From Liolophura sinensis (taxonomy: Eukaryota; Mollusca; Polyplacophora; Chitonida; Chitonidae): DNA of 64,000 bases. Numbering within the stretch: position 1 is the first letter of the stretch; every line of letters begins with the position of its first letter. Of the stretch, positions 52,866 to 64,000 are shown piece after piece. The translations under genes and the position numbers were made by a program. The DNA is taken from the NCBI RefSeq assembly GCF_032854445.1, contig NC_088303.1, positions 21,087,501 through 21,151,500 on the forward strand, given 5' to 3'. The notes under the pieces are model-generated. The model had not been told where the DNA came from, searched no databases, and worked only from the letters and a program-made list of their open reading frames with translations.

Positions 52866-55800
52866 GCCCACACCTTACCATTATCAACTGATAGCTCTTT
52901 TAATAGTGTTACGCCTCAATCTGAGCTAGATCTACATCCTTACAGTCCTGATGACCTATTTAATATGTGTTTTAATCCTATCCAGCTCAATAATGTTAAC
53001 GACTTTAATGTAGCCCACTCCTCTTCTTTCTCACAGTCGTCGTTCCTTAAAGAACTTCTTCTCCGTAATTCAGCTGACCAACTATCCTTTTTACACTTTA
53101 ATGCAAGAAGCTTGCGTAAGCACTTTACAGACATTTATGTTTCCTATATGGCCTTAACTATTCTTTTTCTGTTCTTGGCTTCTCTGATTGCTGGCTTTCA
53201 CCTTGTACTAATACTATTTATAAATTTCCCGACTATAACAAATTTTCTCTGCAACGTTGTACGCGAACAGGCTAGGGCCTAGCACTGCTTATATCCTCTC
53301 TCAATGAGTCTTGATCTTTGATTTATCGATGACTCTGCTTGCTGTGAACATATGTTTGTCGAGGTCTTACATGGTGGGAAAATATATCTCCTCGGTTTAG
53401 TCTACTGCCCCCCTGGTACGAATGTTAATGACTTCAAAACTAGGCTACTGTCTATCCTAGAAACATGTCGAAGCGAAGGGAAGAAATGTGTAATTGTGGG
53501 AGATTTCAATATAGATTTGCTAAAATGAGATAATCATCATCCGACAAAATCTTTTTTCGAAGTCTTGACCTCACACTACTTTTTACCCAAATATCGAAAC
53601 CAACCAGGATTCAGTCCCGTTCGGCAAATCTTATAGATACTATTTTTACAAATTTCCACAAAGATTTACTCTCTGGAATTTTACTCTCTGATATAACGGA
53701 CCACTTTCCAATCTTTCATATTATAAAATCAAGCCACACCAAACACCTTGCAAGTAAGCCCATTACATACAGAAAACATATTGATGATGAAATACATAAT
53801 GTTGTTACAGTGGTCCAGGACACCGAGAATTGGAAGCAATATCGAACGTATAGGGACAAGCTAAACAAAACATTTCGCTATGCAAAGAAAAATTACTTTG
53901 AGGAAAATTTTAATAAACATAATAATAATAATAATAATAATATAGAAAAAAAATCACAGAAAATTCTGAACTAACTAATGGGTAGGTACAAAAGTATAAA
54001 TTGCCCTCCTCCTTCAGCATAAATGGCGCTAATGAAGAGGGCGCTGAACACATTGCCCAACAATTCAACAAGTATCAATTCCCACATCCTAATCAATGAC
54101 GGTAGCTTTTTAAATTACCTTTGTGCTTACAAAGTAATTCTAATTTCGCTCCTGTAACACAAACAGATGTTGAAGGTGCCATCCACATTCTTAAACCATC
54201 TGCTCATTCTGGACTTGTTACATCCCTGTCCCATTCGCCCGTATTGCTAATCTTTCATTCTCTTCAGATTTTTTTTCCTGACTGCTTTGAAGCCGCTAAA
54301 GTTACACCTATCTATAAATCCGGTAATTCTGATTTTCTGTCAAATTACCATCCCATCCTTGTTTTACCCTGCTTTAGCAAAATTCTTTGAAAAGTTAATT
54401 ACAAATATGATACTTACGTATATCAACATTAACAATATTTTATACAGGAACAAGTATGGATTCAGATCCAACCACTCTACCTCTTTTGCAGCATGTTTTC
54501 TGTACGGCAAACTGAATTATGCAAAAAACTATAAACAATTTAGATTGTTCTCCTTCCTAGACTTACCCAAGGCCTTTGATACGGTCAATCACACTATACT
54601 CTTTCGAGGGGTGTCCATTGAATGGTAGTGCGCTAACCAACTGGTTAGTAGTATTCTCCATTTTATTTTATTTTATTTTATTTGCAGATGATGTGGCTCA
54701 GTTGGTTAGCGCGCTAGCGCAGCGTAATGACCCAGTAGCTTCTCACCAATGCGTTCGCTGTGAGTTCAAGTCCAGCTCACGCTGGCTTCCTCTCCGGCCG
54801 TACAATTCTCAGTCAGCAACCTGCGGATTGTCGTGGGTTTCCCCCGGGCTGTGCCCGGGATCCTTCCACCATAACACTGGCCGCCGTCGTTGAAGTGAAA
54901 TATTCTTGAGTACGGCATATAACACCAATCAAATAAATAAATCCATAAATTTGCAGATGACACTAGTTATACATGTTCTTCTAATGATGTCACTGCAGCT
55001 ATTAATACGGTGTCAAAACTCCACACTTGGTTTTGTATAAACCATTTGTTCTGGAATGTAAGCAAAGCTAAACTCATGTTAATTCGGCCGGCAACAAAAC
55101 TAAGGCAAACTTTGCTTCCTCAGCTTACTATTCTTGGTGTAAAGAATTGAAAGAGTTTCTAAACTTAAATTTAAAAAAAAAAATTAATAAACTTAATTGG
55201 ATAGACCATGTTAAATATATCTGTTCCGGAGTGTCATGAAACAAAGGGGTACTAAACCATATAAATCATTGTGTAACCAAAGAAAACCCCCCAAAACATT
55301 ACACATCCTTTATTATTCTGTAATTTATCTTTATCTTTCTTATGAAGTCACCATCTGGGTTAATACATTTCCCACCCATTATAATCCTTACAGCTTGCCC
55401 AGAGGCGGGCCATTCGTGCCGTCTCACTTTCTAATCGTCTTCATGACACCTCTCCTTTGTTTCGTGATATGCAAATCCCCCCTCTTTTAGATCTTAATAT
55501 ATTTTCTGTCATATTACTCACGTACAGATTCTTCTATCATCCAGAACAAATCCCATAAGTTTCACTAATTATACATCTTAACAGTCTACAGTCCACAATT
55601 ATGTAACAAGGGGATATTTTTCCGATCTTAATAAGCCTATCTATAAATCTAATCTCTCATAGTATTAAGTGTACGGGTCCCCGGGAATTTAACAAATTGT
55701 CCGTCATCAAAATTTCTCTTTAAATCTAAGCTTAAATCATACTTGGTCAACAATCGAATAACTGCCAGTGACGTACAGTGATGTAGGCCTAAAACACTAT

Positions 55801-55960
55801 TCATAGCACACGTGTTTTTGTTATTTCACAAAATCCCGCTACAACATGTAACTCCTTCGTGTATATGATATTTATGGATGTGTGTTATCTGTGTCTACAA
55901 AGTTGACTTTTCCTTTTTTTTCATTTGTACTGAATTGGTGAATAAACAAATCAAATCAAA
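52866..55960 (+). pseudogene. Decayed non-LTR retrotransposon (jockey/CR1-like LINE)
   Basis: Broken pieces of the LINE ORF2 in order. The endonuclease start has LSFLHFNARSLRKHF near 53084-53130. Its GDFNIDLL motif near 53500 is followed by a stop. A linker has KNYFEENFNKH and an (aat)n run. The reverse transcriptase has AAKVTPIYKSGNSDFLSNYHP, NKYGFRSNHST and DLPKAFDTVNHTIL (to about 54600), then a FADD box. The section normally between the last two is deleted. After an inserted SINE the frame resumes with FADDTS and continues to a C-terminal tail near 55740. Many stops and frame changes show that it is dead. The split between jockey and CR1/L2 types needs a tree. Confidence 0.85.
54692..54948 (+). 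repeat. SINE family A nested in the LINE, with 12-bp target duplication
   Basis: Near-complete SINE from tgtggctcagttggttagcg to the aaataaataaat tail. It is flanked by atttgcagatga at 54680-54691 and 54949-54960. The duplicated target is the F-A-D-D active-site coding sequence of the LINE reverse transcriptase. Confidence 0.95.
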
Positions 55961-57848
55961 CAAACGAAATTTCTGACTCGAGTTTAATAAATGTGACACT
56001 ACAGGGCCAAGATTGGGAGATTCTGTTGGTCCCACAAATGGAACATCGAAAAACACAAAACTATGCCTATACAAAACTATACTATACAAAAAATACAAAA
56101 CTATGAATCAGCGAGATTATTTTTTTTATCTTGTGTCTCTTTACAGAAGCTTGAAGAAACTTAAGGATGTGAAGTAAGTCATTCGTCCTGAGAATAAAGC
56201 GCGATATTTCTGTGCAGAATGACACATACACCTTCGTTACACAAAACATATATCCCTCGCCACACAAAACAGTTCATTTTCGGAACTACACTTACTGACC
56301 AAAAGTCGGGTGAATTTTTTTACATCATCATCTACACAATTTAAACTAAGTAGCAGATAATTGTTTTTAGTTTACGAGTATGATTATCAAAAAGAAGGCT
56401 TTGAGGAGTAGAGCGGAAATCAGTGACGACACGAGTGCGCAGCGTGCATGTTTACAGTACGTATTTGAGAAAGCCAGCTGAAACGCGCCTAAACAAACCA
56501 GACAAAAACATTAAAAGACTTCAATGGCAATATTTTGACGTAGCAATTAGAAATAAAACTGATCACAGAATTTCCAAAGTATCTATAGCTATGCTGTCAA
56601 CATACCTTAGAGGTTTGCCCCCAATGCAGACGACAAAGACGGCCGCGTGTCCAAAATCCAGGTAGCCTTCTAAAAATTGAAATCCCCTTGTACATGTAAT
56701 ATAATAACAAACATGCACAAGCAGTAAGAATTTTTTTCAGTGTAATTTATGCATAAAATTGTTATGAAAATGATGCTAAAATGATCTGATTATGTCATTA
56801 CAGATGTAAGCTTCATAAACTCTGCAGATTATTTCTGTACAACCCATAGTTCTCTCAGAATGTTTCATGATATTGATTGCAGACGCGGGTGAAAAGGTTG
56901 AAGAATTAAGTAATTTTAATATTTAAAATTTCGTTTCTTGCTTATATGTGTTCGGTCAGTTGGAGATTTTTCCGTCAGTTGCCACTCTAACCGCCTCTAT
57001 TATGATTTACGGAATTATATCGTCAACATTCCCTGTAGCTGTGTTTGCATGAACTCTTCAACTGAAGACACACAGGAACTACTAGGGTAAACAATAATTA
57101 CAAAGAACATACAGACAGAAATTTTGGTACTATAATATATCTTGATTAACACTTCTATCTTTTAGAACTGCTATGGAAGACGGATGTGGCTACTCGCTTT
57201 CTCTAGCCGGGCGTTTTAATAATCCGCGTGTCAAGAACTCGAGAAGGCCACAACAGCTAAAACACGCGAAATTGTAACATTTTCTTGTTTTCTCTACTCT
57301 AAAAAACACGAGGGTCGAAAACTCTAGAATAAGGCAGGACAGAAAGGGCAAGTTTTCCGTGAGTTCTTACCTTCTCTTACCCTTAAATCATTCAAGAACA
57401 TTGTATTTATCCGAAGTATCAACAGTCTTTCAAATTCAATGACAGTCATGCAGTTTTAACATGGATGCTTCTCATAGTCATTGTAGAGCAGTTGGGTTTT
57501 GCGTTACTATTCATAATTTATTTTCCAATGTGATGAAGTTATTTTGAAGTTTTGTTGTGGCGTGGACTGAAGAAAATCTGTTATTTCACGCTAGGCGCAA
57601 ATCCCATGACGTCAGTTCGCTTCTGGTGAGCTGCCAAGTGAAAATGTTTACGAAGATAATCCCGCCCCCTCCCAAGAAAAAACACGGCTAATCTTTATTA
57701 GAAGTTACTTATACCATAAAATGTTTTTTTTTTTCATTTTTCACATTTTTTGCCTGAAATACATGCTAACATCTACTCAAATATCATGCCAATTCACATT
57801 CCATGGTGAATTCTTTCTTCTTCAGTTTAAAGCATTCACACCGAGGCT
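55961..57848. other. No supported gene; possible 3' region of the minus-strand PAN gene
   Basis: A plus-strand ORF at 56423-56665 ends at CCAG|GTAGCC but has no recognisable domain. The stretch 56805-56925 is a copy of a dispersed repeat also at 36770-36870. Confidence 0.35.
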
Positions 57849-58078
57849 TCATACATTCTTTTGAGTCCATAATTTCCATCCTGGGGAATTGACAACTGAG
57901 GCCAGCCCACTCTTGTCGCTAAATACACGACATTCGCCAAGGTGAAGGTTAAAGTTGAACATCTCACAGAGTTCGTTTGCATCACACATCCTTGCGCATA
58001 CAGTGGCCGCGTGCACATGCGCTATGAAGATTGGGGTGGCGCGAACTTCCGGATGAACCCACTCCGATGAACTGACCA
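57849..58078 (-). CDS. PAN/Apple-domain exon, probable 3' coding exon
   Basis: After a good acceptor (GGTTTCCAG|TG, phase 1) 75 codons run to TGA at 57849-57851. The peptide has a PAN/Apple pattern: ATVCARMCDANELCEMFNFN, then GECRVFSDKSG and a closing GWKLW, with the conserved Cys spacing. Such domains mediate protein or carbohydrate binding in secreted proteins. Its start phase equals the end phase of the C-type lectin exon at 61936-62115 on the same strand, so the two can be spliced in frame. A GTATGA that overlaps the stop could instead be a donor, leaving open whether this is the last exon. Confidence 0.65.
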
Positions 58079-58161
58079 CTGGAAACCGAAGGAATTGAAA
58101 GTAATCATGAGGTTAGACATTTGTTTGAAATACGTGAAAATAAACCGCCAAATATATTTAA

Positions 58162-58394
58162 TATGGAAGCCGATAGGGACATCCCGCTACCTCGACCTTT
58201 CTAATACAGGGCGAGGCAGCACGGTAAAGAGGCAATGAGGCAGCGAAGCGAGGTAGCAACATGATCTCACTACCTCGCTGCCTCGCATCACTACCTCGCT
58301 GCCTCGATACCTCGTTACCTCGCTTCCTCTTTACCTCGCTGCCTCGCCCTGTACAAAGATCGAGGTAGTGAGGTAGTGTCTATCGGCTTCCATA
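58162..58394. mobile_element. 233-bp palindromic foldback element with 6-bp target duplication
   Basis: The ends are tatggaagccgatag and its exact reverse complement, with arms that stay complementary, imperfectly, almost to the centre. Direct repeats ATTTAA flank it at 58156-58161 and 58395-58400. The interior is made of short alternating words (gaggtag, gaggcag and complements). It has no ORF, so it is a non-autonomous element; I cannot name its superfamily. Confidence 0.85.
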
Positions 58395-58400
58395 ATTTAA

Positions 58401-60925
58401 CTCCATAATACATTGGTGACAGCTAGACTAAAATAAGAAACTGCAGTTAAGGAGAAAAACCACGAGCAGATAGCCGGATAAATCTCACCATTGGGAACGG
58501 TGTATGGAAATAATCAGTCATGGGTAATCTGTTTTTGAGAAGCACACCCTTGCTCGGTAATGCATGTTTATTTAGCTGTCATGGTTTTATTGGCACATTA
58601 TACTCTTTATATGTCATAGAATTTGTATGCTGCATGGATTTTACGGAACCTGAAGCAGATTTGTGACAGTACGTCAGTATTCACATTCGTAACCCGGATG
58701 TGCTGAGAAAGCTCGAGAGAACCGAACCTTTCTTTGAAAACATTATCAGGCTTTGGGTATTTTGAATTTAGAGGCTACTGAACCCATTGATGTGGTTCCT
58801 CCGCCTTGCACTTGCAGGGAATTTGCAACTTCCCCAGCTCTTACTGTTCCTGAGCCCTTAGTTAGAATAAGTGATCGACGCCACTCGTGTTGCAGTTCGT
58901 GCAGTCCAATGTTAGTTGTGGAAGACCACATACCCGAATACGGAGTGCGTGTCCCTATGTGACATGTTGGGAAATTCGTCTGTAACGTGCTCAAAGTTTA
59001 TGATGAGCACTCCGGGTTCCTTTAACCATAAAGCTGAACGGAGTGAAACGTTCTTGAGTATGGCATGAATATAAACGACAATCAAGCAAATAAATCAAAT
59101 TGAAACTGATCATCGTTCAATTCACAATTAGAGGCCTACTCCAACTGATATGTGTATTCTTATGTTACTGTTTAATTTATTTCAAGGGCGTCTGTAAATG
59201 TATTACCATGCTATCACCATTGGCATAGAAGCCTTGTCATATATTTTTTTTTTCGCGCAGCAAGCTTCTAACAAAGGCAGTAATCAAAAAACGCTAGATG
59301 GTCGTAAGCAAAGATTATAGATACAAATATATTAGAAACTAGAACCCATGGGTTTAGAAGGGGTCTGGTTATAGTGCAGCACAATTGCAGGATTGTAAGG
59401 TATTAGCCGCACGATTGTTGGTCCACTGATCTAACGAAGCACTGACGATGCCGCACTGACTAGAGGTATTAAACGGCAGACCAAATGGATCTGTGACTAT
59501 CGGCTGCAAAACATTAGGTTTTAAACGATGCCATTGTTAGATTTTTCAGACCTACATTCATGGCGTGAAGATGAATGACTATGTGTTGTAACGTTGTGGA
59601 TGAAATGATTTTTTTCCTGACTCCGGCGAGGTCAAACCTGTAATAAAAACTCTTAATTTCGGTAAATCGGAGCAGTCCAAAAAATGGGTCTAGAGAGATA
59701 TTGACGGACAGACAGACAGACGGTCATGGAAATACTTATAATTTTGAAGACAGGAAGAGTAAAAAATATTTAACTTATATAACAGCGGACTTGATTTTAT
59801 TATCACAGCTAAACACATATGGACTATAATATACGTACTCAAAAATATTTTCTCTTTGCTGTTTCTCGTTGCTCGAGGAACTTTCGGTTTCGGTTTCGTT
59901 TTCAGGGATGTCTGTTTTTTTTCCGGGACAGCTACATCATCCAACATCATTTAACCCATGTGGATACAAGAAACAAGCAAACAGTAAGAAAACAGGCAAC
60001 AGTCAACCTTTAGATTCATGGTAACTCTTACCTGTGCAATGAAAACTTCCACTATGGAATTCTTGTTGGTAAAATTGTTACGATTTCTGCGTATCATAAA
60101 CTTTCAACGTACAATGGTAATAGATACATACGCATTTTTATATATTCCCGAAGAATTTCTGGTAAAGAAGTAAATCTCCAACGTGATTTCTTTTTTTGAT
60201 GTTTATTATAATTTACAATTATAAAGTTGTATGGTATCAGTAATACATTTGCCTTGGAGCAAAGATACCGCGCAGTGATATAAATTAAAGTAAAAAATAA
60301 TGAGTGCCTCAAACCAAAGGCAATGGAGAACTTGTTTGTTTGTATTTTAGATTGAGAGAAATCTACTATCTTTGAAATTTTATTGGATAAAGTTATGTGT
60401 TTAAGTACGTCTGTACTTGTAACAATCGAATGCAGGATACTGCGGCTCAAATTCGAAATTATAAAGCATGTCATCCTTTATCGAGAATTATCTGAATAGC
60501 GATGTGTGAGGAGATACCGGTTATAGTTGTATTCACTCGCCAGTTGAAGGAGATACCATGCAGTTATCACGTTGGTGATATCAATGGTCTCCCTGCATGA
60601 ACCTTTATCACGTGATTATACAGGTATAGCGTGTGGGTAGCAGCCGCTTGTGGGTCGATGGTCTGGAAAATCCAAGGATCACGCAGGTATCTTGGACTTG
60701 ACTAAATTTACAGACTGTAGTGCACTTCAGTTGTATCATATTTCATCTTTAATTTTTAATTCTTGCTCTCTTTGATTTTCGTAACCGGCATGCAGGTTAT
60801 AGAGATCACGTTGAGATGTAGGGTCAGGATCGACAAGAAGTGCAGACAAATTCTAATAGAAATCCAAAACTTTGGAAGCCCGGTAATACCATCATCGTAT
60901 CATCGTGCCATCGTTCCATCGCCTC
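58401..60925. other. No supported gene; a SINE-tail remnant at about 59008-59098
   Basis: Presumed intron of the lectin/PAN gene if those exons belong together. The remnant holds ttcctttaaccataaagctg and gaaacgttcttgagtatggc, a decayed family A tail. Short ORFs on both strands, including the pair at 58746-58994, are not convincing. Confidence 0.4.
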
Positions 60926-60929
60926 GATT

Positions 60930-61105
60930 AACGCTCAGTACTGAGAGGCTAGAGCAAAGGAAACAGGACAGGTTGACCCGGTGTCAGTATAATGTGACAT
61001 GATGGGTGTCTGGTGACGGTCTTCGGTATGAAAGTTCAGTGGCTCCAGCACTATGGCGGCATGGACTTTGCCGGTCCTGCCACAAGAACACACAGTATAT
61101 GTACA
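60930..61105 (+). repeat. SINE family B, partial copy
   Basis: Shares gtcagtataatgtgac, gtcttcggtatgaaa and the agcactatggcggcatggac block with the copies at 28690 and 61560. Confidence 0.65.
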
Positions 61106-61336
61106 CACTTCAAAGTAAAACACTAGTAGAATGCCGAACACGACCATTAAATACTGTCCAGGAAAAAGGTTTGATTTATATTTTCACAATTTTTCTAACC
61201 CAGTAAATTTCATTCAAAACATAGGATTCTATGGTCGTCTGTTGGGACCCAGGTGATAGACCTATCAGTGACGTCACAGCAATTTTTTGGCTTGAAACAG
61301 TTCGTTTCAACGTCCATTTGTTGAATGAGTTCGTTC

Positions 61337-61400
61337 TTCCCAGGCTCTGGCCATATTTTTCCAACCATAATGTTGAGCGCCGTGGTGTAAGTGAAATACA
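61337..61400 (+). repeat. SINE family A, short tail fragment
   Basis: Contains ccaaccataatgttgagcgc and gtgtaagtgaaatacactt, a diverged tail block. Confidence 0.6.
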
Positions 61401-61559
61401 CTTACGAACCAGTACCTGCTTCCAAGCTCTCACACAAAAACATACTTTCCAAACACACACACACATTGCCCATCCCCTGTGTACAAGCTTACGCAGCATT
61501 TCCAAGAGCTTGTACACCTAAACACACCCATATTTTATAAGCTCATGCATAAAGGAAAT

Positions 61560-61865
61560 GACTTTAAAGATGGTACTTGCTGCTGCCTCGTTTGGAGCTC
61601 AGCCGTGAGGGGTTAGAGCAAGGAAACATGACTGGTTGGCCCGTTGTCAGTATAATGTGACTGGGTGAGGTGTCATGTCTGGTGTCTTCGGTATGATACT
61701 TCAGTGGCGGCAGCGCTTTCACGGCATGGACTCTGTCACAAAAGACACAATATATATACACAGTCCATGTACTGTGTCCATGTACTAATGACTCCTCGTC
61801 GCCATATGATTGGAAAATTGACGCCAAAGCTCAAGCATGCATACGTAGGTCTACATACATACATC
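61560..61865 (+). repeat. SINE family B copy
   Basis: Carries the body words ggtacttgctgctgcc, aggaaacatgactggttggc, gtcttcggtatgatac and taatgactcctcgtcgcc. The tRNA-like head seen at 28690 is missing. Confidence 0.7.
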
Positions 61866-61935
61866 CATAAAGGAGGCGCTGAGAACCCACACGCAAACAC
61901 ACATTAAGCGCGCAATTCTGCGCATCTGCTCGCAC

Positions 61936-62115
61936 CTGTTATCTGGCAGAAGTAGTATAAACTCTCGTCGCACGTGTTCCTCGTCCAGGGAAGGACAGAT
62001 GAGAAAAAGGTGTCCGTGCGGACGCACAGCTCCTCGCCGGTGAAAAGCGAGACGAACGAATCCAGGGTGTAACCGCCCGCTCCAAGCAACCAGTTATTGT
62101 ACGTTAGGGGTGCAC
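61936..62115 (-). CDS. C-type lectin-like domain exon (C-terminal half)
   Basis: Exactly 180 nt between an acceptor (CTCCACAG|GT) and a donor (ATAACAG|GTGCGA), phase 1 on both sides. The 60 residues match the second half of a C-type lectin fold: LTYNNWLLG, EELCVRTD, a Trp before RNTCDES, and closing YYFCQIT. The conserved Cys pair positions are present, but a clear EPN or QPD sugar-specificity motif is not seen in this exon. Earlier exons would lie to the right, beyond the 62-bp array. The exon is GC-richer than its surroundings, supporting coding function. Confidence 0.75.
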
Positions 62116-62221
62116 CTGTGGAGATCTTTCAGGTTTAGGTCAATTTCCTACAGAAATAACATCGACAACCACACCTCAACAACTAAAACTGTACATCTCC
62201 ACAACCATACGTACAATCCTC

Positions 62222-64000
62222 AACAGCTACACCTCTTCACCCTCACAACCACACCATCACAAAGCATCACCACCCTTTACCTCCACAAACACACCTCTTC
62301 ACCCCCACAACCACTCCTTCACAAAGCACAACCATCCCTCACCTCCACAAACACACTTCACCCCCACAACCACACCATCACAAAGCACCATCACTCCTCA
62401 CCTCCACAAACACACTTCTTCACCCCCACAACCACTCCTTCACAAAGCACCACCATCCCTCACCTCCACAAACACACCTCTTCACCCCCACAACCACACC
62501 ATCACAAAGCACCATCACTCCTCACCTCCAAAAACACACCTCTTCACTCCCACAACCACACCATCACAAAGCACCACCATTCCTCACCTCGACAAACACA
62601 CCTCTTCACCCCCACAACCACTCCTTCACAAAGCACCACCACCCTTTACCTCCACAAAACACACCCCTTCACCCCCACAACCACTCCATCACAAAGCACC
62701 ACCACTCCTCACCTCAACAAACACACCTCTTCACCCCACAACCACACCATCACAAAGCACCACCATCCCTCACCTCAACAAACACACCTCTTCACCCCCA
62801 CAACCACACCATCACAAAGCACCGCCATCTCTCACCTCAACAAACACACCTCTTCACCCCCACAACCACACCATCACAAAGCACCACCACTCCTCACCTC
62901 CACAAACACACCTCCTCACCCCCACAACCAATCCTTCACAAAGCACCACCACTCCTCATCTCCACAAACACACCTCTTCACCCCCACAACCACACCATCA
63001 CAAAGCACCGCCATCTCTCACCTCCACAAACACACCTCTTCACCCCCACAACCACTCCTTCACAAAGCACCACCATCCCTCACCTCCACAAACACACCTC
63101 TTCACCCCCACAACCACTCCTTCACAAAGCACCACCATCCCTCACCTCCACAAACACACCTCTTCACCCCCACAACCACACCATCACAAAGCACCATCAC
63201 TCCTCACCTCCACAAACACACTTCTTCACCCCCACAACCACTCCTTCACAAAGCACCACCATCCCTCACCTCCACAAACACACCTCTTCACCCCCACAAC
63301 CACACCATCACAAAGCACCGCCATCTCTCACCTCCACAAACACACCTCTTCACCCCCACAACCACTCCTTCACAAAGCACCACCATCCCTCACCTCCACA
63401 AACACACCTCTTCACCCCCACAACCACACCATCACAAAGCACCATCACTCCTCACCTCCACAAACACACTTCTTCACCCCCACAACCACTCCTTCACAAA
63501 GCACCACCATCCCTCACCTCCACAAACACACCTCTTCACCCCCACAACCACTCCTTCACAAAGCACCACCATCCCTCACCTCCACAAACACACCTCTTCA
63601 CCCCCACAACCACACCATCACAAAGCACCATCACTCCTCACCTCCACAAACACACTTCTTCACCCCCACAACCACTCCTTCACAAAGCACCACCATCCCT
63701 CACCTCCACAAACACACCTCTTCACCCCCACAACCACACCATCACAAAGCACCATCACTCCTCACCTCCACAAACACACCTCTTCACTCCCACAACCACA
63801 CCATCACAAAGCACCACCATTCCTCACCTCAACAAACACACCTTTTCACCCCCACAACCACTCCTTCACAAAGCACCACCACCCTTTACCTCCACAAACA
63901 CACCTCTTCACCCCCACAACCACACCATCACAAAGCACCATCACTCCTCACCTCCACAAACACACCTCTTCACCCCCACAACCACACCATCACAAAGCAC
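62222..64000 (+). repeat. 62-bp minisatellite, about 29 copies, running off the window
   Basis: The unit includes cacctccacaaacacacctc and ttcacccccacaaccacacc with a caaagcac end. The plus strand is almost only C, A and T; G occurs mainly in aaagc. Variant units (ccatcactcct, ccaccatccct, ccgccatctct) recur at 2, 3 and 4-unit spacings, a patchy higher-order order. A decayed lead-in covers 62160-62221. It would lie in an intron of the lectin gene. Confidence 0.97.

Noticed and set aside
56423-56665. 80-codon plus-strand ORF ending at a possible donor
   Set aside because: No homology recognised and weak donor context (GTAGCC); left out of the gene calls.
58746-58994. Opposed ORFs on both strands with Cys-rich translation
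   Set aside because: No recognised domain, no clear splice borders, and partial overlap with a region leading into a decayed SINE tail.

Overview
This is eukaryotic, AT-rich animal DNA: GT-AG split exons, long introns, one full-length LTR retrotransposon, many tRNA-headed SINE copies and at least six different minisatellite arrays. The dominant SINE and the gene content suggest a lophotrochozoan, most likely a mollusc (perhaps a bivalve). That placement is inference from recognised repeat style, not from a search, and I cannot name the species.

Layout. At the left edge (1-5600) a minus-strand first exon encoding a clean signal peptide (1117-1221) belongs to a gene that leaves the window; a Cys-rich ORF and SINE fragments surround it. 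From 5835 to 23106 (+) lies a five-exon ARF/ARL-family small GTPase of 232 residues. It is divergent: the switch II Gly-Gln pair is Ser-Arg, switch I has a short insertion, and there is a C-terminal extension of about 57 residues. Its 13.6 kb first intron holds a 4801-bp Ty1/copia element (11362-16162) with two 225-bp LTRs that look identical, a 5-bp target duplication and an unbroken 1403-residue gag-pol frame, hence a very recent insertion. From 39235 down to 29915 (-) lies a complete eight-exon ZMYND12 orthologue (MYND finger plus TPR-like helices, 364 residues). It has an RFX-type X-box about 80 bp upstream of its ATG, and intron 7 contains a 28-copy minisatellite. The exon boundaries of both genes were joined by hand and the reading phase is consistent throughout.

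The right part (40-64 kb) is repeat-rich. It contains an exon-like ORF next to a 4 x 50 bp array and a decayed Crypton-type tyrosine-recombinase gene whose intron is expanded by a 13 x 56 bp array. It also has several foldback elements, one a 233-bp palindromic element with a 6-bp target duplication, and a decayed jockey/CR1-like LINE with a SINE inserted in its reverse-transcriptase active-site codons. Minus-strand exons of a probable secreted protein follow (C-type lectin exon 61936-62115 and PAN/Apple exon 57849-58078, phase-compatible). A 62-bp C/A-strand-biased minisatellite runs off the right end.

The two complete genes are not an operon and show no obvious functional link. ZMYND12 points to the ciliary/flagellar axoneme and the ARF-like protein to a membrane-associated GTP switch. 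I did not find a convincing new multi-gene system. The strongest leads are the atypical GTPase, the young copia insertion, the X-box and the palindromic element.
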